A stretch of DNA of 64,000 bases from Streptomyces sp. SLBN-118 (GTDB taxonomy: Bacteria; Actinomycetota; Actinomycetes; Streptomycetales; Streptomycetaceae), in the NCBI RefSeq assembly GCF_006715635.1, contig NZ_VFNP01000001.1, forward strand, positions 1,798,001-1,862,000, written 5' to 3'. Made by a program: the position numbers and the translations under genes. The notes beneath the pieces were generated by a model. That model was given only the letters and a program-made list of their open reading frames with translations, was not told the DNA's origin and searched no databases. Shown here in pieces: positions 16,403-26,310 of the stretch (positions are counted from its first letter, which is position 1; every line of letters begins with the position of its first letter).

Positions 16403-17158
16403 ATGCGTTTCCTCACCGGCACCGGCCTGATCGTCGTCGCCCTGACGGCGACCGTCGCCGCGATGCTCTTCCCCCTCTGGTCGTACGACGACCGTTCAGG
16501 AACCGCCGAGGCCAACCTCCGGGCCGGTTCCGTCGCCACCCCCTGGGGCCCGCTGTCCGCCGCCGACCGTGACTTCGTCGTCCGGGTCAGACTCGCCGGC
16601 CTGTGGGAGCTGCCCGCGGGCCGGCAGGCCGTGGGCCGCGCCCCCAGCATCGCGGTCAGGACGGCGGGCGAGCATCTCGTTCAGGGCCACACGTATCTCG
16701 ACGCTCGCGTCCGCGAGGTCGCGGCCCGGCTGAACCTGGAACTGCCGAACCAGCCGACCGCCCAGCAGCAGGGCTGGCTCAAGGAGTTCACGCGGGCGCG
16801 CGGCCGGGAGTACGAGACGAAGTTCGCCAATATCCTGCGCCGGGCACACGGCAAGGTCTTCTCGCTCGTCGCGGACATCCGCAACAGCACCCGCAACACC
16901 CTGGTGCGCGCACTCGCCGACGACGCCAACACCACCGTCCTCGACCACATCAAGATCCTGGAAGCGACCGGCCTCGTCGACTTCGACGCGATCGCGAGCC
17001 AGGCGGCGGGCACCGGGACCGCGAGCCCGACCGGGCCGCCGCCGCCCGTCCCGGGGGCCGCACCGCCACCGGCCCAGGCCCTCACACCCACCCCGACCCC
17101 CTCCTTCTCGCTGCCGCCTGCGGCCTCCCGCCCGCGCTCCGACATCACGAACGGATAA
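16403..17158 (+). CDS. DUF4142 secreted or membrane-anchored protein (second paralogue)
   Basis: A 251-residue protein with the same plan as the one at 12990: N-terminal hydrophobic segment (GTGLIVVALTATVAAMLFPLWSY), DUF4142 helical domain at about 50-195 and a Pro-rich tail (TPTPTPSFSLPPA). Long stretches match the first copy, for example VRLAGLWELPAG, ELPNQP, AHGKVF, TRNTL, LDHI and LEATG, so the two arose by duplication. ATG at 16403 follows AGGAGG. The repetition of the DUF4142-TIGR04222 pair suggests the gene pair duplicated as a unit. Function is unknown. Confidence 0.82.
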   Translation: MRFLTGTGLIVVALTATVAAMLFPLWSYDDRSGTAEANLRAGSVATPWGPLSAADRDFVVRVRLAGLWELPAGRQAVGRAPSIAVRTAGEHLVQGHTYLDARVREVAARLNLELPNQPTAQQQGWLKEFTRARGREYETKFANILRRAHGKVFSLVADIRNSTRNTLVRALADDANTTVLDHIKILEATGLVDFDAIASQAAGTGTASPTGPPPPVPGAAPPPAQALTPTPTPSFSLPPAASRPRSDITNG

Positions 17159-17222
17159 CGCCGGGATCCGCATAGTGAACAACCCATGGCGCCGACGCGG
17201 ACATCTCGCGTAGAAAGCAGCC

Positions 17223-17984
17223 ATGCTCTGGGTCCTGTTCGTGCTGGTGGCCTGGGCCACGTCAGCCGTCAGCTGCGCGCGGCTCTGCATCGCCGCGGTG
17301 GAAGCCGCCCGCCCGCCGTCCCCCGAAGGCGGGGCAGAGAAGCGGCAGTTGAGCCTGTACGAGGCGGCGTTCCTGTCGGGCGGCCCGCACCGGGTCGCCG
17401 AGCTCACCCTGGTCTCGATGCACCGCCGCCGCATGCTGATGCTCGCGCACACCGGCTGGGCCACGGTCGTCGACCCGGAGGGAGAGGACGACCTGGAGCG
17501 TTCGGTCATCGGCGCGATAGGGCCCGCGGGCCAGGCACGCATAGCCCCGGTCCGGGCGGCCGCTTCTGCGGCCGACGCCGTACGGGCCCTCGCCGACCGG
17601 CTCGTCAGCGCCGGGCTCGCCGTCCCGGACGGAGCCAGGTCGGGCCTCGCGGCGGCCGTGCGCGGGGTGTGGGGCGCGAGCGTGCTCACGGTCGCGATGG
17701 CGGCCGCGGCCGTGCTGACGCTCCCTGAGGGGCAGGGCGCGACCACGCAGGTGCTCGGCTGGTTCGCACTGCCCCTGCTGCTCAGCCTGGGCTGTCTGGC
17801 CATCGCGCGCATCGAGGTGCATCCGTACACCCGCTGGGCATCGCCCAGCGGCCAGCGCCTGCTCGGCGCGCTGTCCACCGAGGACACGCTCGCCGCTCTC
17901 GCCGTGGGCGGCGTCCGCGCGCTCGACGATCCAAAGCTGCGGGCTGCGTTCAGCGGTGGCCGAACGGCGCATCGGAGTCATTGA
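17223..17984 (+). CDS. TIGR04222-type membrane protein without cysteine tail
   Basis: A 253-residue paralogue of the protein at 15294. It keeps the N-terminal helix (MLWVLFVLVAWATSAVS), the YEAAFLSGGPHRVAELTL motif, and two helices around residues 139-160 and 178-196. It ends at GRTAHRSH just where the first copy starts its Cys/Ser/Gly tail. It retains two cysteines near the N-terminus (SCARLC) that the first copy lacks. It may be the unmodified partner of a hetero-oligomer or a copy that has lost its tail. No stop or frameshift suggests a broken repeat downstream: the following 86 bp do not encode further SSCG units. Confidence 0.78.
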   Translation: MLWVLFVLVAWATSAVSCARLCIAAVEAARPPSPEGGAEKRQLSLYEAAFLSGGPHRVAELTLVSMHRRRMLMLAHTGWATVVDPEGEDDLERSVIGAIGPAGQARIAPVRAAASAADAVRALADRLVSAGLAVPDGARSGLAAAVRGVWGASVLTVAMAAAAVLTLPEGQGATTQVLGWFALPLLLSLGCLAIARIEVHPYTRWASPSGQRLLGALSTEDTLAALAVGGVRALDDPKLRAAFSGGRTAHRSH

Positions 17985-18070
17985 ACCCGACACCGCACAT
18001 CGGTCCTTTACAGTCGAATCGCTCTGGGGTTCCTTTTCCGCACGGCCGACGTCCGCGCGAAGGGAACGCG

Positions 18071-19672
18071 ATGAGAGCACTGGCGATGTACGGGGCAGCG
18101 ACAGGCCTCAGTTCCTTGGTCATCACCGCACTGACAGTCGCCCCCGCCGGCGGCACGAGCACCAAGGACGCGGAGTCGTACGGCACGGCCGTCGCGGCCG
18201 GGCGCGCCGAGGCCGCGGGCATCTCCTTCGGCCCCTGCCCCAAGGCCGAGATGCTCCCCGCCCCCGTCCAGTGCGGCACGGTGAAGGTGCCGCTCGACTA
18301 CGCCGAGCCGTCGGGCCGTCAGATCTCCCTGACGGTGAGCCGTGTGAAGGCGAGCGGACCGGCGGACGGACACCAGGGAGCGTTCGTCTACAACCCCGGT
18401 GGGCCCGGTGCCTCCAGCATGTCCTTCCCGCTGGTCGCCCAGCTGCCCGAGTGGAAGCGGATCGCCGAGGCGTACGACATCGTGGGCTACTCTCCGCGCG
18501 GGGTGGGCCGCTCGGCCCCGCTGTCCTGCCAGGACCCGGCCGACTTCGGCAAGGCGCCGACCCTGGCCCCGGTGCATCCCTCGCCGTCGTACAAGATGGA
18601 GCGGATCGCCCGGGCGCAGGCGTACGCGCAGGGCTGTGCCCGTACGGCGGGTGAGGCGCTGCGCCACTACACCTCGCTCAACAACGCCCGCGACCTCGAT
18701 GTGCTGCGGGCGGCGCTCGGGCAGCGGCGGCTGACCTTCATGGGCGCTTCGTACGGCACCTACTTCGGCGCGCTGTACGCGACCCTCTTCCCCTCGCACG
18801 TGCGCCGGATGGTCTTCGACTCGGCGGTCAATCCGCATCCCGGGCAGATCTGGTACCGCAGCAACCTCGAACAGTCGCTCGCCTTCGAGAGCCGCTGGGC
18901 GGACTTCCGCGCCTGGGTTGCCAAGCACGACCGCACCTTCCATCTCGGCGCCACGCCCGACGGGGTGGCGACAAGCTACGAGAAGGCAAGCGCCCGCCTC
19001 GCCCTGGAGGCGGCGGGCGGCGTCGTGGGCCCCGGTCAGCTGCACGCGGCGTTCCTGGGAGCCACGTACACCGACGAGTACTGGATCCCGCGCGCCACGG
19101 CGCTCTCCGAGTATCTGAAGGGCAATGAGAAACCGCTGATCAGCCAGGCCGCTCCTCGGCCGGAGGAGGCGCGGGACGCGGAGAACGCCAACGCCGTCTA
19201 CACCGCAGTCGAGTGCAACGACGCGCCCTGGCCGACCGAGTGGAAGGTCTGGGACCGCGACAACACCGTCCTCGCGCAGGTTGCGCCGTTCGAGACCTGG
19301 GACAACGCCTTCATGAATCTGCCGTGCGCGTTCTGGCCGGCGCCCAGGCAGCAGCCGCTGGATGTGCGCACGAAGACGGGCGCGCTGCCGCCGACGCTGA
19401 TCCTGGCAGCCGAGCGGGACGCGGCGACACCGTACGAGGGGGCGGTCGAGCTGGCGCGGCGGCTGAAGGGTGCCGTGCTGATCACGGAGCGGGACGCCGG
19501 TAACCACGGCCTCGGTGGCGGGAGCAATACGTGCGTCAACGCCTACCTGGAGGACTATCTGCTCAGGGGTGAGACGCCGGTGCGGCGCGCTTCGTGCGCG
19601 CCGCACCCGGAGCCGGACCCGGTGTCGCTGGAGCAGCGCGCGGACACACCGAAGGTGCCGCACGCCCTCTGA
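18071..19672 (+). CDS. Secreted alpha/beta-hydrolase, tripeptidyl aminopeptidase (TAP/Slp) type
   Basis: A 533-residue exported serine peptidase-like hydrolase. Its signal sequence (MRALAMYGAATGLSSLVITALTVAPAGG) is followed by the alpha/beta-hydrolase core with oxyanion motif NPGGPG, nucleophile elbow GASYGT, and a C-terminal TAP-like segment with the acidic residue in AERDAATP and the catalytic His in DAGNHGLGG. The family removes tripeptides from protein N-termini outside the cell in Streptomyces. The ATG at 18071 is chosen because it begins the signal peptide; the open frame reaches 17981 but encodes no signal. It converges on hemQ, with 45 bp between the stops. Confidence 0.9.
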   Translation: MRALAMYGAATGLSSLVITALTVAPAGGTSTKDAESYGTAVAAGRAEAAGISFGPCPKAEMLPAPVQCGTVKVPLDYAEPSGRQISLTVSRVKASGPADGHQGAFVYNPGGPGASSMSFPLVAQLPEWKRIAEAYDIVGYSPRGVGRSAPLSCQDPADFGKAPTLAPVHPSPSYKMERIARAQAYAQGCARTAGEALRHYTSLNNARDLDVLRAALGQRRLTFMGASYGTYFGALYATLFPSHVRRMVFDSAVNPHPGQIWYRSNLEQSLAFESRWADFRAWVAKHDRTFHLGATPDGVATSYEKASARLALEAAGGVVGPGQLHAAFLGATYTDEYWIPRATALSEYLKGNEKPLISQAAPRPEEARDAENANAVYTAVECNDAPWPTEWKVWDRDNTVLAQVAPFETWDNAFMNLPCAFWPAPRQQPLDVRTKTGALPPTLILAAERDAATPYEGAVELARRLKGAVLITERDAGNHGLGGGSNTCVNAYLEDYLLRGETPVRRASCAPHPEPDPVSLEQRADTPKVPHAL

Positions 19673-19717
19673 TCTTCCGGGTCACCCGCGGCCGGGGTCA
19701 CCCGCGGTCGGTGGTTG

Positions 19718-20431
19718 TCAGGCGAGGCCCGACACCAGCTCCGCGAGCGACTTCCGCCGCCCCGTGTAGAACGGCACCTCTTCGCGGACGTGCATCCGCG
19801 CCTCGGAGGCCCGCAGATGACGCATCAGGTCGACGATCCGGTGCAGTTCGTCCGCCTCGAAGGCCAGGATCCACTCGTAGTCGCCGAGCGAGAACGACGC
19901 GACCGTGTTCGCGCGCACGTCCGGGTAGCCGCGGGCCATCTTGCCGTGGTCGGCGAGCATCCGGCGGCGGTCCTCGTCGGGCAGCAGGTACCAGTCGTAG
20001 GAGCGCACGAAGGGGTAGACCGAGACGTAGTTGCGGGGCGTCTCGTCGGCCAGGAAGGCCGGAATGTGCGACTTGTTGAACTCGGCGGGCCGGTGCAGTG
20101 CCATGTTCGACCAGACCGGGTCCAGAGCGCGGCCGAGCCTCGTACGGCGGAAGAGGTTGTACGCCTCCTGCAGCTCGTCCGCGGTCTCGGAGTGCCACCA
20201 GATCATGACGTCGGCATCGGCGCGCAGCCCGGACAGGTCGTACGTGCCGCGGACGGTGACGTCCTTGGCGGCGAGCTGGTCGAACAGCTCCTGGACCTCG
20301 TCGGCGTAGCCGGACCGGTCCTCGGGAAGTACATCGCGCAGCTTGAAGACGGACCACAGCGTGTACCGGATGACCTCATTGAGGTCCTTGGCCTTCTTGC
20401 CTGCGTTCTGGATCTTTTCGGGCGCACTCAT
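19718..20431 (-). CDS. hemQ: Coproheme decarboxylase HemQ (ChdC), chlorite-dismutase fold
   Basis: A 237-residue enzyme catalysing the last step of the coproporphyrin-dependent heme pathway, the stepwise oxidative decarboxylation of Fe-coproporphyrin III to heme b. The actinobacterial hallmark segments are present: [12 protein letters not shown], the catalytic Tyr region [17 protein letters not shown], and the proximal His in [16 protein letters not shown]. The ATG at 20431 fits family length; a longer frame overlaps hemY. It starts 4 bp after the hemY stop, so the two are one operon. No signal peptide; cytoplasmic. Confidence 0.95.
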   Translation of the reverse strand: MSAPEKIQNAGKKAKDLNEVIRYTLWSVFKLRDVLPEDRSGYADEVQELFDQLAAKDVTVRGTYDLSGLRADADVMIWWHSETADELQEAYNLFRRTRLGRALDPVWSNMALHRPAEFNKSHIPAFLADETPRNYVSVYPFVRSYDWYLLPDEDRRRMLADHGKMARGYPDVRANTVASFSLGDYEWILAFEADELHRIVDLMRHLRASEARMHVREEVPFYTGRRKSLAELVSGLA

Positions 20432-20435
20432 GGGG

Positions 20436-21878
20436 CTATTCTCCCGCGTCGTGGTCCGTGCCTCGCGCCAGGGTGGGCGTGGCGATGATCTCGTCGGCCG
20501 CGCGCCGGGCACTGGCGATGCAGGCGGGGATGCCGACACCGTCGTAGGCCGCGCCGCAGACCCTGAGGCCGGGCAGTTTGGCGATCTCCTCGCGGATGCG
20601 GGCGACACGCGTCAGATGCCCCACGGGGTACTGGGGGAGGCCGCCGATCCACCGGGTCACCTCGGTGGCCACGGGCCGGGCGGCCAGTCCGACCGCCTCG
20701 CGAAGATCGCGGAGGGACACCCCGACGAGCTCGGCGTCCTCGCGGTGCAGATGCTCCTCCTCTCCGTAGCGCCCGATCGAGGTGCGCAGGACGAAGAGGT
20801 CGGGGGACGCCTGGTCCACCCAGCCCCACTTACGGGTCGAGAAGGTGGACGCCTTGATCGTGTGGCCGTCGACGGGCGGCACAAGGAAGCCGCTCGCGTC
20901 CGGCATGCCGGCCAGGTCGGTGCGCCGGAAGGCCATGGTGACCAGGGCCATCGAGGCGTACTCGACCTGGCCGAGTTCGGCCGCCGCTGCTGGGCATTCG
21001 GAGGCGAGCAGCGCGGAGGCGGACCAGGCGGGCGTCGCGAGCACGACCGCGTCGGCCGCGATCACGCGCTGATCCGTGCGGATCTCCCAGCCGCCGGCGC
21101 TGCGGGTCATGCCGAGGACGGGCGTGTCGGTGAGGATCTCGCCGCCCTGAGCTCGCACGGCGTCGGCCACGGCGCCCGGCAGCCTGCCGATGCCGCCTTC
21201 TATGCCCATGAAAACGGGCCCCGCGGCCTGCTGCCCGGCGGCCTTCGCCTGGATGTCCCGTACGCCGTCGAGCAGCGAGTCATGGGTCTTCGCGGCCTCG
21301 AAGAGCTGGGGGACGGCGGCGCGCATGGAGATGCGGTAGGCGTCGCCCGCGTAGACCCCGCCGAGCAGGGGCTCGACCAGCCGGTCGACGACCTCCGGGC
21401 CGAGCCGCTCGGCCACAAACGCGCCGACCGCGACGTCGTCCCCGAGTTCGGCGGGCGGAAGGTCGCGCTCCCGCGCGATACGGGCGACGCCCTCGGGCGA
21501 GAGCAACCCGGCGAGGGCCGCAGGGTCGCCCGGCACGCCCATCACATGGCCCTTGGGCATCGGCCGCAGCGCGTCGCGCGTCCACACCGAGGCGGTGGCC
21601 GTCGCGGGCGGCTGGAGCCGGTCGCCGAGTCCGACGGCACGGGCCAGTTCGACGGCTTCGGGACGCCGGGCGAGCATCGACTCGGCGCCGAGATCGACGG
21701 GGGCGCCCGCGATCTCGCCCGCCAGGAGCTTGCCGCCGAGATCGCGGGTGGCTTCGAGGAGCGTGACGCGGACACCGGAGTCGAGCAGCCGGTGGGCGGC
21801 CGCGAGGCCGGCGATGCCGCCTCCGATGACAACGACATGACCCGTAGCTGTGTCCACGCGGTGGATAGAGCGCTGCAT
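20436..21878 (-). CDS. hemY: Coproporphyrinogen/protoporphyrinogen oxidase HemY (CgoX)
   Basis: A 480-residue oxygen-dependent FAD enzyme that oxidises coproporphyrinogen III to coproporphyrin III. The N-terminal dinucleotide motif [16 protein letters not shown] and the family's [16 protein letters not shown] strand bind FAD; the C-terminal FAD contact [25 protein letters not shown] is intact. With HemQ encoded directly after it and hemE a few kilobases away, it belongs to the coproporphyrin route found in Gram-positive bacteria. The start is divergent from the DUF4349 gene with 128 bp between. Confidence 0.93.
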   Translation of the reverse strand: MQRSIHRVDTATGHVVVIGGGIAGLAAAHRLLDSGVRVTLLEATRDLGGKLLAGEIAGAPVDLGAESMLARRPEAVELARAVGLGDRLQPPATATASVWTRDALRPMPKGHVMGVPGDPAALAGLLSPEGVARIARERDLPPAELGDDVAVGAFVAERLGPEVVDRLVEPLLGGVYAGDAYRISMRAAVPQLFEAAKTHDSLLDGVRDIQAKAAGQQAAGPVFMGIEGGIGRLPGAVADAVRAQGGEILTDTPVLGMTRSAGGWEIRTDQRVIAADAVVLATPAWSASALLASECPAAAAELGQVEYASMALVTMAFRRTDLAGMPDASGFLVPPVDGHTIKASTFSTRKWGWVDQASPDLFVLRTSIGRYGEEEHLHREDAELVGVSLRDLREAVGLAARPVATEVTRWIGGLPQYPVGHLTRVARIREEIAKLPGLRVCGAAYDGVGIPACIASARRAADEIIATPTLARGTDHDAGE

Positions 21879-22006
21879 ACGCCAACTCTCTCAAACGCCG
21901 TAGCGAGTCCTGACCGTGACCGCATCGGGATCGAAAGAGGGCAACCCGCACAGGTGCCCCGTACGTCGAACCGGCATCACTCACCATCTGTCCCCGGGGG
22001 GCCGGC

Positions 22007-22954
22007 ATGCGTGCACGTCGTACGGTCGCAGCACTGTTTCTGACCGCTTCACTCGCCCTCGCGGGGTGCAGCGGTGGAGCGGACGACCAGTCCATGGCGG
22101 ACGACAAGGCGGCCCCGAAGCCCGCGGCGGAGGGGGCGGCGGGCTCGGGGTACGCCGCCGGCAAGGACTCCGGCGCCGGGCGGGCGGGCCAGCCGCTGCC
22201 CCTGCCGCGCCCTGTGACCCACATCATCCGCACGACCGTGCTCGAGGTGGAGGTCAAGGACGCCCCCAAGGCACTCGCAGCCGCCCGCAGCGCGGCCGAG
22301 AACGCCGGCGGCCATGTCGCCAACGAGTCCACCGAGCGGATCGACGACACCCATGTGACCTCGCGCGTCGTCCTGCGTGTTCCGCAGGAGAAGTACGACG
22401 AGGTACTCGCCGAACTGGCCGGTGCCGGAAAGCTCCTGTCCCGCAAGGCCGATGCAAAGGATGTCACCGACCAAGTCGTGGACGTGGAGAGCCGGATAGC
22501 GACCCAGCGGGCGAGCGTGAACCGCGTACGGGCGCTGATGGACCGGGCGGCCAAGCTCAGCGACGTGGTCACACTGGAGGGTCAACTGAGCAGCCGTCAG
22601 GCGGAGTTGGAGTCACTGCTCGCCCAGCAGGCCGCGCTCAAAGACCGTACGGCGCTGGCGACCATCACCCTCTCGCTCTCCGAGCCCGAGAAGGAGGAGC
22701 ACAGGCAGGACGACGACCCCGGCTTCCTGGACGCGCTCGGCGGTGGCTGGGACGCCCTGGTGGCGACGGGCCGGTGGATCGCGGTGGCGTTCGGCGCGGT
22801 GGCCCCGTTCGCGGCGGTCCTCGCGGCGCTGTACGCGTTGTGGCGCTGGGTGCTGCGCCCGCGGCTGCCCAGGCGTCCGGCCGCCGAGGCAACGGCGACT
22901 GCGCCCGCGCACACGCCCTGTCCCGGCCCCGGCTCCGGCCCCGACCAGGACTGA
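22007..22954 (+). CDS. DUF4349 lipoprotein
   Basis: A 315-residue lipoprotein: signal with lipobox LALAGC (MRARRTVAALFLTASLALAGCSGG), a low-complexity Gly/Ala segment, a DUF4349 domain at about 75-235 (THIIRTTVLEVEVKDAPKALAAARSAAENAGGHVANEST; coiled-coil around SRIATQRASVNRVRALMDRAAKL), and a C-terminal membrane helix near 255-280 (VAFGAVAPFAAVLAALYALWRW). It is anchored at both ends, by lipid and by helix, with the DUF4349 domain outside. The function of the family is not known. It is transcribed away from hemY and followed 27 bp later by a flavoprotein gene, possibly in one operon. Confidence 0.87.
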   Translation: MRARRTVAALFLTASLALAGCSGGADDQSMADDKAAPKPAAEGAAGSGYAAGKDSGAGRAGQPLPLPRPVTHIIRTTVLEVEVKDAPKALAAARSAAENAGGHVANESTERIDDTHVTSRVVLRVPQEKYDEVLAELAGAGKLLSRKADAKDVTDQVVDVESRIATQRASVNRVRALMDRAAKLSDVVTLEGQLSSRQAELESLLAQQAALKDRTALATITLSLSEPEKEEHRQDDDPGFLDALGGGWDALVATGRWIAVAFGAVAPFAAVLAALYALWRWVLRPRLPRRPAAEATATAPAHTPCPGPGSGPDQD

Positions 22955-22981
22955 ACCGCCGTACCGCCGTAGCGTGTTCCC

Positions 22982-24361
22982 ATGGCAATGGAGCGGCTGG
23001 TGGTCATCGGGGGCGATGCGGCAGGCATGTCCGCCGCATCGCAGGCACGCAGGCTCAGGGGCCCGGACGAGCTGGAGATCGTCGCGTTCGAGCGCGGCCA
23101 CTTCAGCTCGTACTCGGCGTGCGGCATTCCGTACTGGGTCGGCGGTGATGTGGCCGCGCGCGACAGCCTGATCGCCCGTACGCCGGCCGAGCACCGCGAG
23201 CGCGCGATCGACCTGCGGATGCGTACGGAAGTGACGGAGATCGACGTCCCGGGCAGGCGGGTGCGCTCCCGTGACCTGGGGACCGGCACCGAGACGTGGA
23301 CCGGCTACGACAAGCTGGTCATCGCGACCGGAGCGCGCCCCGTCCGCCCCGCGCTGCCCGGCATCGACGCGCCCGGAGTGCACGGCGTGCAGACCCTCGA
23401 CGACGGCCAGGACCTGCTGACCACCCTGGACAGCGTCGAGGACCGCCGCGCGGTTGTCGTGGGCGCCGGTTACATCGGCGTCGAGATGGCGGAAGCGCTG
23501 CTGAAGCACGGCTTCGAGGTGACGGTCCTCCACCGCGGCGAGCAGCCGATGTCGACACTCGACCCGGACATGGGCCGCCTGGTCCACCGGTCGATGGACC
23601 GCATGGGGATCACGACCGTGGCCGGAGCCGAGGTCACCAAGATCCTCACCGGCGACAGCGGCCGGGTCCGCGCCGTGGCCACCGAGGACGGGGAGTACCC
23701 GGCGGACGTCGTGGTCCTCGGCATCGGCGTCGAGCCCGAGACCACCCTGGCCCGGGCTGCGGGCCTGCCGCTCGGGGAGTACGGCGGGCTGCTCACCGAC
23801 CTGGCGATGCGGGTCCGCGGCCACGACAACATCTGGGCGGGCGGCGACTGCGTGGAGGTCCTCGATCTGGTCTCGGGCCGCGAACGCCATATCGCGCTGG
23901 GCACGCACGCCAACAAGCACGGCCAGATCATCGGCTCGAACGTGGGCGGCGGCTACGCCGTCTTCCCGGGCGTCGTGGGCACGGCCGTCAGCAAGGTCTG
24001 CGACCTGGAGATCGCCCGCACCGGACTGCGCGAGAAGGACGCGCGCGCCGTGGGCCTTCAGTACGTCACGGCCACGATCGAGTCGACGAACAGCGCCGGT
24101 TACTACCCCGGCGCCGCGCCGATGACGGTGAAGATGCTCGCGGAACGCCGTACGGGCAGGCTGCTCGGCGTCCAGATCGTCGGCACCGAGGGCGCGGCGA
24201 AGCGCGTCGACATCGCGGCGGTTGCGCTCACGGCGGGCATGACGGTGGAACAGATGACGGTGCTGGACCTCGGCTACGCCCCGCCCTTCTCCCCGGTCTG
24301 GGACCCGGTCCTGGTGGCGGCCCGCAAGGCGGTGACGGCGGTCCGCCGGGAGGTGCTTTAG
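22982..24361 (+). CDS. FAD-dependent pyridine nucleotide-disulfide oxidoreductase (CoA-disulfide reductase-like)
   Basis: A 459-residue flavoprotein with FAD motif VVIGGDAAGMSAASQARRL, NAD(P)H motif VVVGAGYIGVEMAEALLKHG and C-terminal dimerisation domain. The redox cysteine of the CoA-disulfide reductase / NADH oxidase / persulfide reductase group is present in SSYSACGIPYWVGG, near residue 44. It probably reduces CoA-disulfide, CoA-persulfide or a related low-molecular-weight disulfide; water-forming NADH oxidase activity is possible. The start is ATG 22982 or the second ATG two codons later. It converges on hemE across 120 bp with no clear hairpin. Confidence 0.87.
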   Translation: MAMERLVVIGGDAAGMSAASQARRLRGPDELEIVAFERGHFSSYSACGIPYWVGGDVAARDSLIARTPAEHRERAIDLRMRTEVTEIDVPGRRVRSRDLGTGTETWTGYDKLVIATGARPVRPALPGIDAPGVHGVQTLDDGQDLLTTLDSVEDRRAVVVGAGYIGVEMAEALLKHGFEVTVLHRGEQPMSTLDPDMGRLVHRSMDRMGITTVAGAEVTKILTGDSGRVRAVATEDGEYPADVVVLGIGVEPETTLARAAGLPLGEYGGLLTDLAMRVRGHDNIWAGGDCVEVLDLVSGRERHIALGTHANKHGQIIGSNVGGGYAVFPGVVGTAVSKVCDLEIARTGLREKDARAVGLQYVTATIESTNSAGYYPGAAPMTVKMLAERRTGRLLGVQIVGTEGAAKRVDIAAVALTAGMTVEQMTVLDLGYAPPFSPVWDPVLVAARKAVTAVRREVL

Positions 24362-24481
24362 AGGGGGTGCGCTAGAGCCGAGGCCTGATCACGGTTATGT
24401 GCTCCGGCGCCGGCCGCGGTCCATACGGGGCAGGGCCAGCGTCGGGGAGTCCTGTGTCACGTGGAGCCGTTCCCCCCGGAT

Positions 24482-25546
24482 CTAGCGCGCGGTGCGCGTG
24501 TGGACGTACTCCACCAGACGCGTCAGCGCGTCCGGGTCCGTCGACGGCAGGACGCCGTGGCCCAGGTTGAAGACATGGCCCTCCAGGCCCGCCGCCGCGT
24601 CCAGCACCTCGCGGGTTTTGGTCTCGACGGCCTCCTGGGTGGAGAACAGGACGGCCGGGTCGAGGTTGCCCTGCAGGGCCTTGCCCGGACCGACGCGGCG
24701 AGCCGCCTCCTCCAGGGGGACGCGCCAGTCGACGCCGACGACGTCCGCGCCCGCCTCGCCCATCAGGCCGAGGAGTTCGCCGGTGCCGACGCCGAAGTGG
24801 ATACGCGGCACTCCGTAAGGGGCGACCGCGTCGAAGACCTTGGCCGATGCGGGCATCACCGAGCGCCGGTAGTCCGCGGGGGCGAGTGCGCCCACCCATG
24901 AGTCGAAGAGCTGCACGGCGCTCGCGCCCGCCTCGATCTGCACCTTGAGGAAGGCGGCGGTGATCTCGGCGAGGCGGTCGAGCAGATCGGCCCACAGCTG
25001 CGGGTCGCCGTACATCAGCGCCTTGGTGTGCTCGTGGTTGCGCGAAGGGCCGCCCTCGACGAGATAGCTCGCGAGGGTGAACGGCGCTCCGGCGAAACCG
25101 ATGAGCGGGGTGGATCCGAGCTCGCCGGTGAGCATCCCGATGGCCTCGGTGACGTACGAGACGTCCTCGGGCGTCAGGTCACGCAGGCGGTCCAGGTCGC
25201 CGCGGGAGCGGATCGGCTCGGCGACGACCGGGCCGACGCCCGGCTTGATGTCGAGGTCCACGCCGATGGCCTTGAGGGGCACGACGATGTCGCTGAAGTA
25301 GATCGCGGCGTCGACCTTGTGACGGCGCACCGGCTGCAGGGTGATCTCGGTGACGAGCTCGGGCATCATGCACGATTCGAGCATCGGGATGCCCTCGCGG
25401 ACCTTCAGATATTCGGGCAGTGAGCGCCCCGCCTGACGCATGAACCAGACCGGCGTGTGCGGCACCGGCTCTCGCCTGCATGCCTTCAGGAACGCGGAGT
25501 CGTACGTCGTGGTCGGCTGGCCCGAGGGGCGGTCGTTGGCACTCAC
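24482..25546 (-). CDS. hemE: Uroporphyrinogen decarboxylase HemE
   Basis: A 354-residue TIM-barrel enzyme that removes four acetate carboxyls from uroporphyrinogen III to give coproporphyrinogen III, the substrate of HemY encoded at 20436. The N-terminal substrate-binding signature [15 protein letters not shown] with two arginines and the [17 protein letters not shown] strand holding the catalytic Asp are complete, and [10 protein letters not shown] is present. Full family length, cytoplasmic. It is divergent from the DUF3000 gene over 92 bp. Confidence 0.96.
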   Translation of the reverse strand: MSANDRPSGQPTTTYDSAFLKACRREPVPHTPVWFMRQAGRSLPEYLKVREGIPMLESCMMPELVTEITLQPVRRHKVDAAIYFSDIVVPLKAIGVDLDIKPGVGPVVAEPIRSRGDLDRLRDLTPEDVSYVTEAIGMLTGELGSTPLIGFAGAPFTLASYLVEGGPSRNHEHTKALMYGDPQLWADLLDRLAEITAAFLKVQIEAGASAVQLFDSWVGALAPADYRRSVMPASAKVFDAVAPYGVPRIHFGVGTGELLGLMGEAGADVVGVDWRVPLEEAARRVGPGKALQGNLDPAVLFSTQEAVETKTREVLDAAAGLEGHVFNLGHGVLPSTDPDALTRLVEYVHTRTAR

Positions 25547-25638
25547 GCCCAGAATCTTCGCACGTGGTGCGGAAGTGGCCGCCCCGGGCAGGGTGTCCCT
25601 CCCTGCGCGAAGCTCCCGTTCCGCCTACTCTTCCCCGC

Positions 25639-26310
25639 ATGGCTGCGGCTCAGGGACATTTTTCCGATCATTCCAACGGCACTGACGACACGGACAGTGC
25701 GGCGGGGAATGCCGTCCCGCATGCGTTCCGGCAGGCGGTCGAGGGGCTGCGCGCGGCGCGGCTGCGGCCGGAGATCGAGCTGGACCCGACGCGCCCGCCC
25801 CAGCGGCTCGCCCCGCACGCGTACGCACTTGAGGCGGCGGTCGTCGAGGGTGAGGAGGATCTCGCCGACGGGCGCCTCGTGCTGCTGCACGATCCGGCCG
25901 GTCATGAGGCCTGGCAGGGCACGTTCCGGCTGGTGACGCTGGTGCGCGCCGAGTTGGAGCCGGAGATGGCGGCCGACCCGCTGCTTCCCGAGGTGTGCTG
26001 GTCGTGGCTCACGGGTGCGCTGGATGCCCGCGGTCTCTCGTACGGGGAGCCGAGCGGCACCGTCACCCGCGCGGGTTCTCACTATTTCGGTGGACTCTCC
26101 GAGCGGCGTCCGGCGACGCAGATCGAGATCCGGGCGTCGTGGACTCCACGGGAGGGCACGGGCGGGGTGCCGGACTCGGCGGCACACCTCGCGGCCTGGT
26201 GCGATCTGCTCTGCCAGATCGCCGGGCTGCCGCCCTCACAGGCGGGTCAGGCGGACACGGCGACGGGCATCGTCTCGCTTCCGCAGCGGCGGGGCCCGCA
26301 GCAGCGCTGA
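25639..26310 (+). CDS. DUF3000 protein
   Basis: A 223-residue cytoplasmic protein of an actinobacteria-specific family of unknown function. The conserved core runs from AFRQAVEGLRAARLRPEIELDPTRPPQRLAP to the C-terminal AHLAAWCDLLCQIAGLPP. No transmembrane segment or known catalytic motif is seen. The ATG at 25639 lies in the divergent hemE intergenic region. In Streptomyces this gene lies between hemE and whiI, as here (from memory). Confidence 0.85.
   Translation: MAAAQGHFSDHSNGTDDTDSAAGNAVPHAFRQAVEGLRAARLRPEIELDPTRPPQRLAPHAYALEAAVVEGEEDLADGRLVLLHDPAGHEAWQGTFRLVTLVRAELEPEMAADPLLPEVCWSWLTGALDARGLSYGEPSGTVTRAGSHYFGGLSERRPATQIEIRASWTPREGTGGVPDSAAHLAAWCDLLCQIAGLPPSQAGQADTATGIVSLPQRRGPQQR

Noticed and set aside
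24362..24481. Terminator between the flavoprotein gene and hemE
   Set aside because: No stem longer than a few base pairs could be found in the 120-bp gap.
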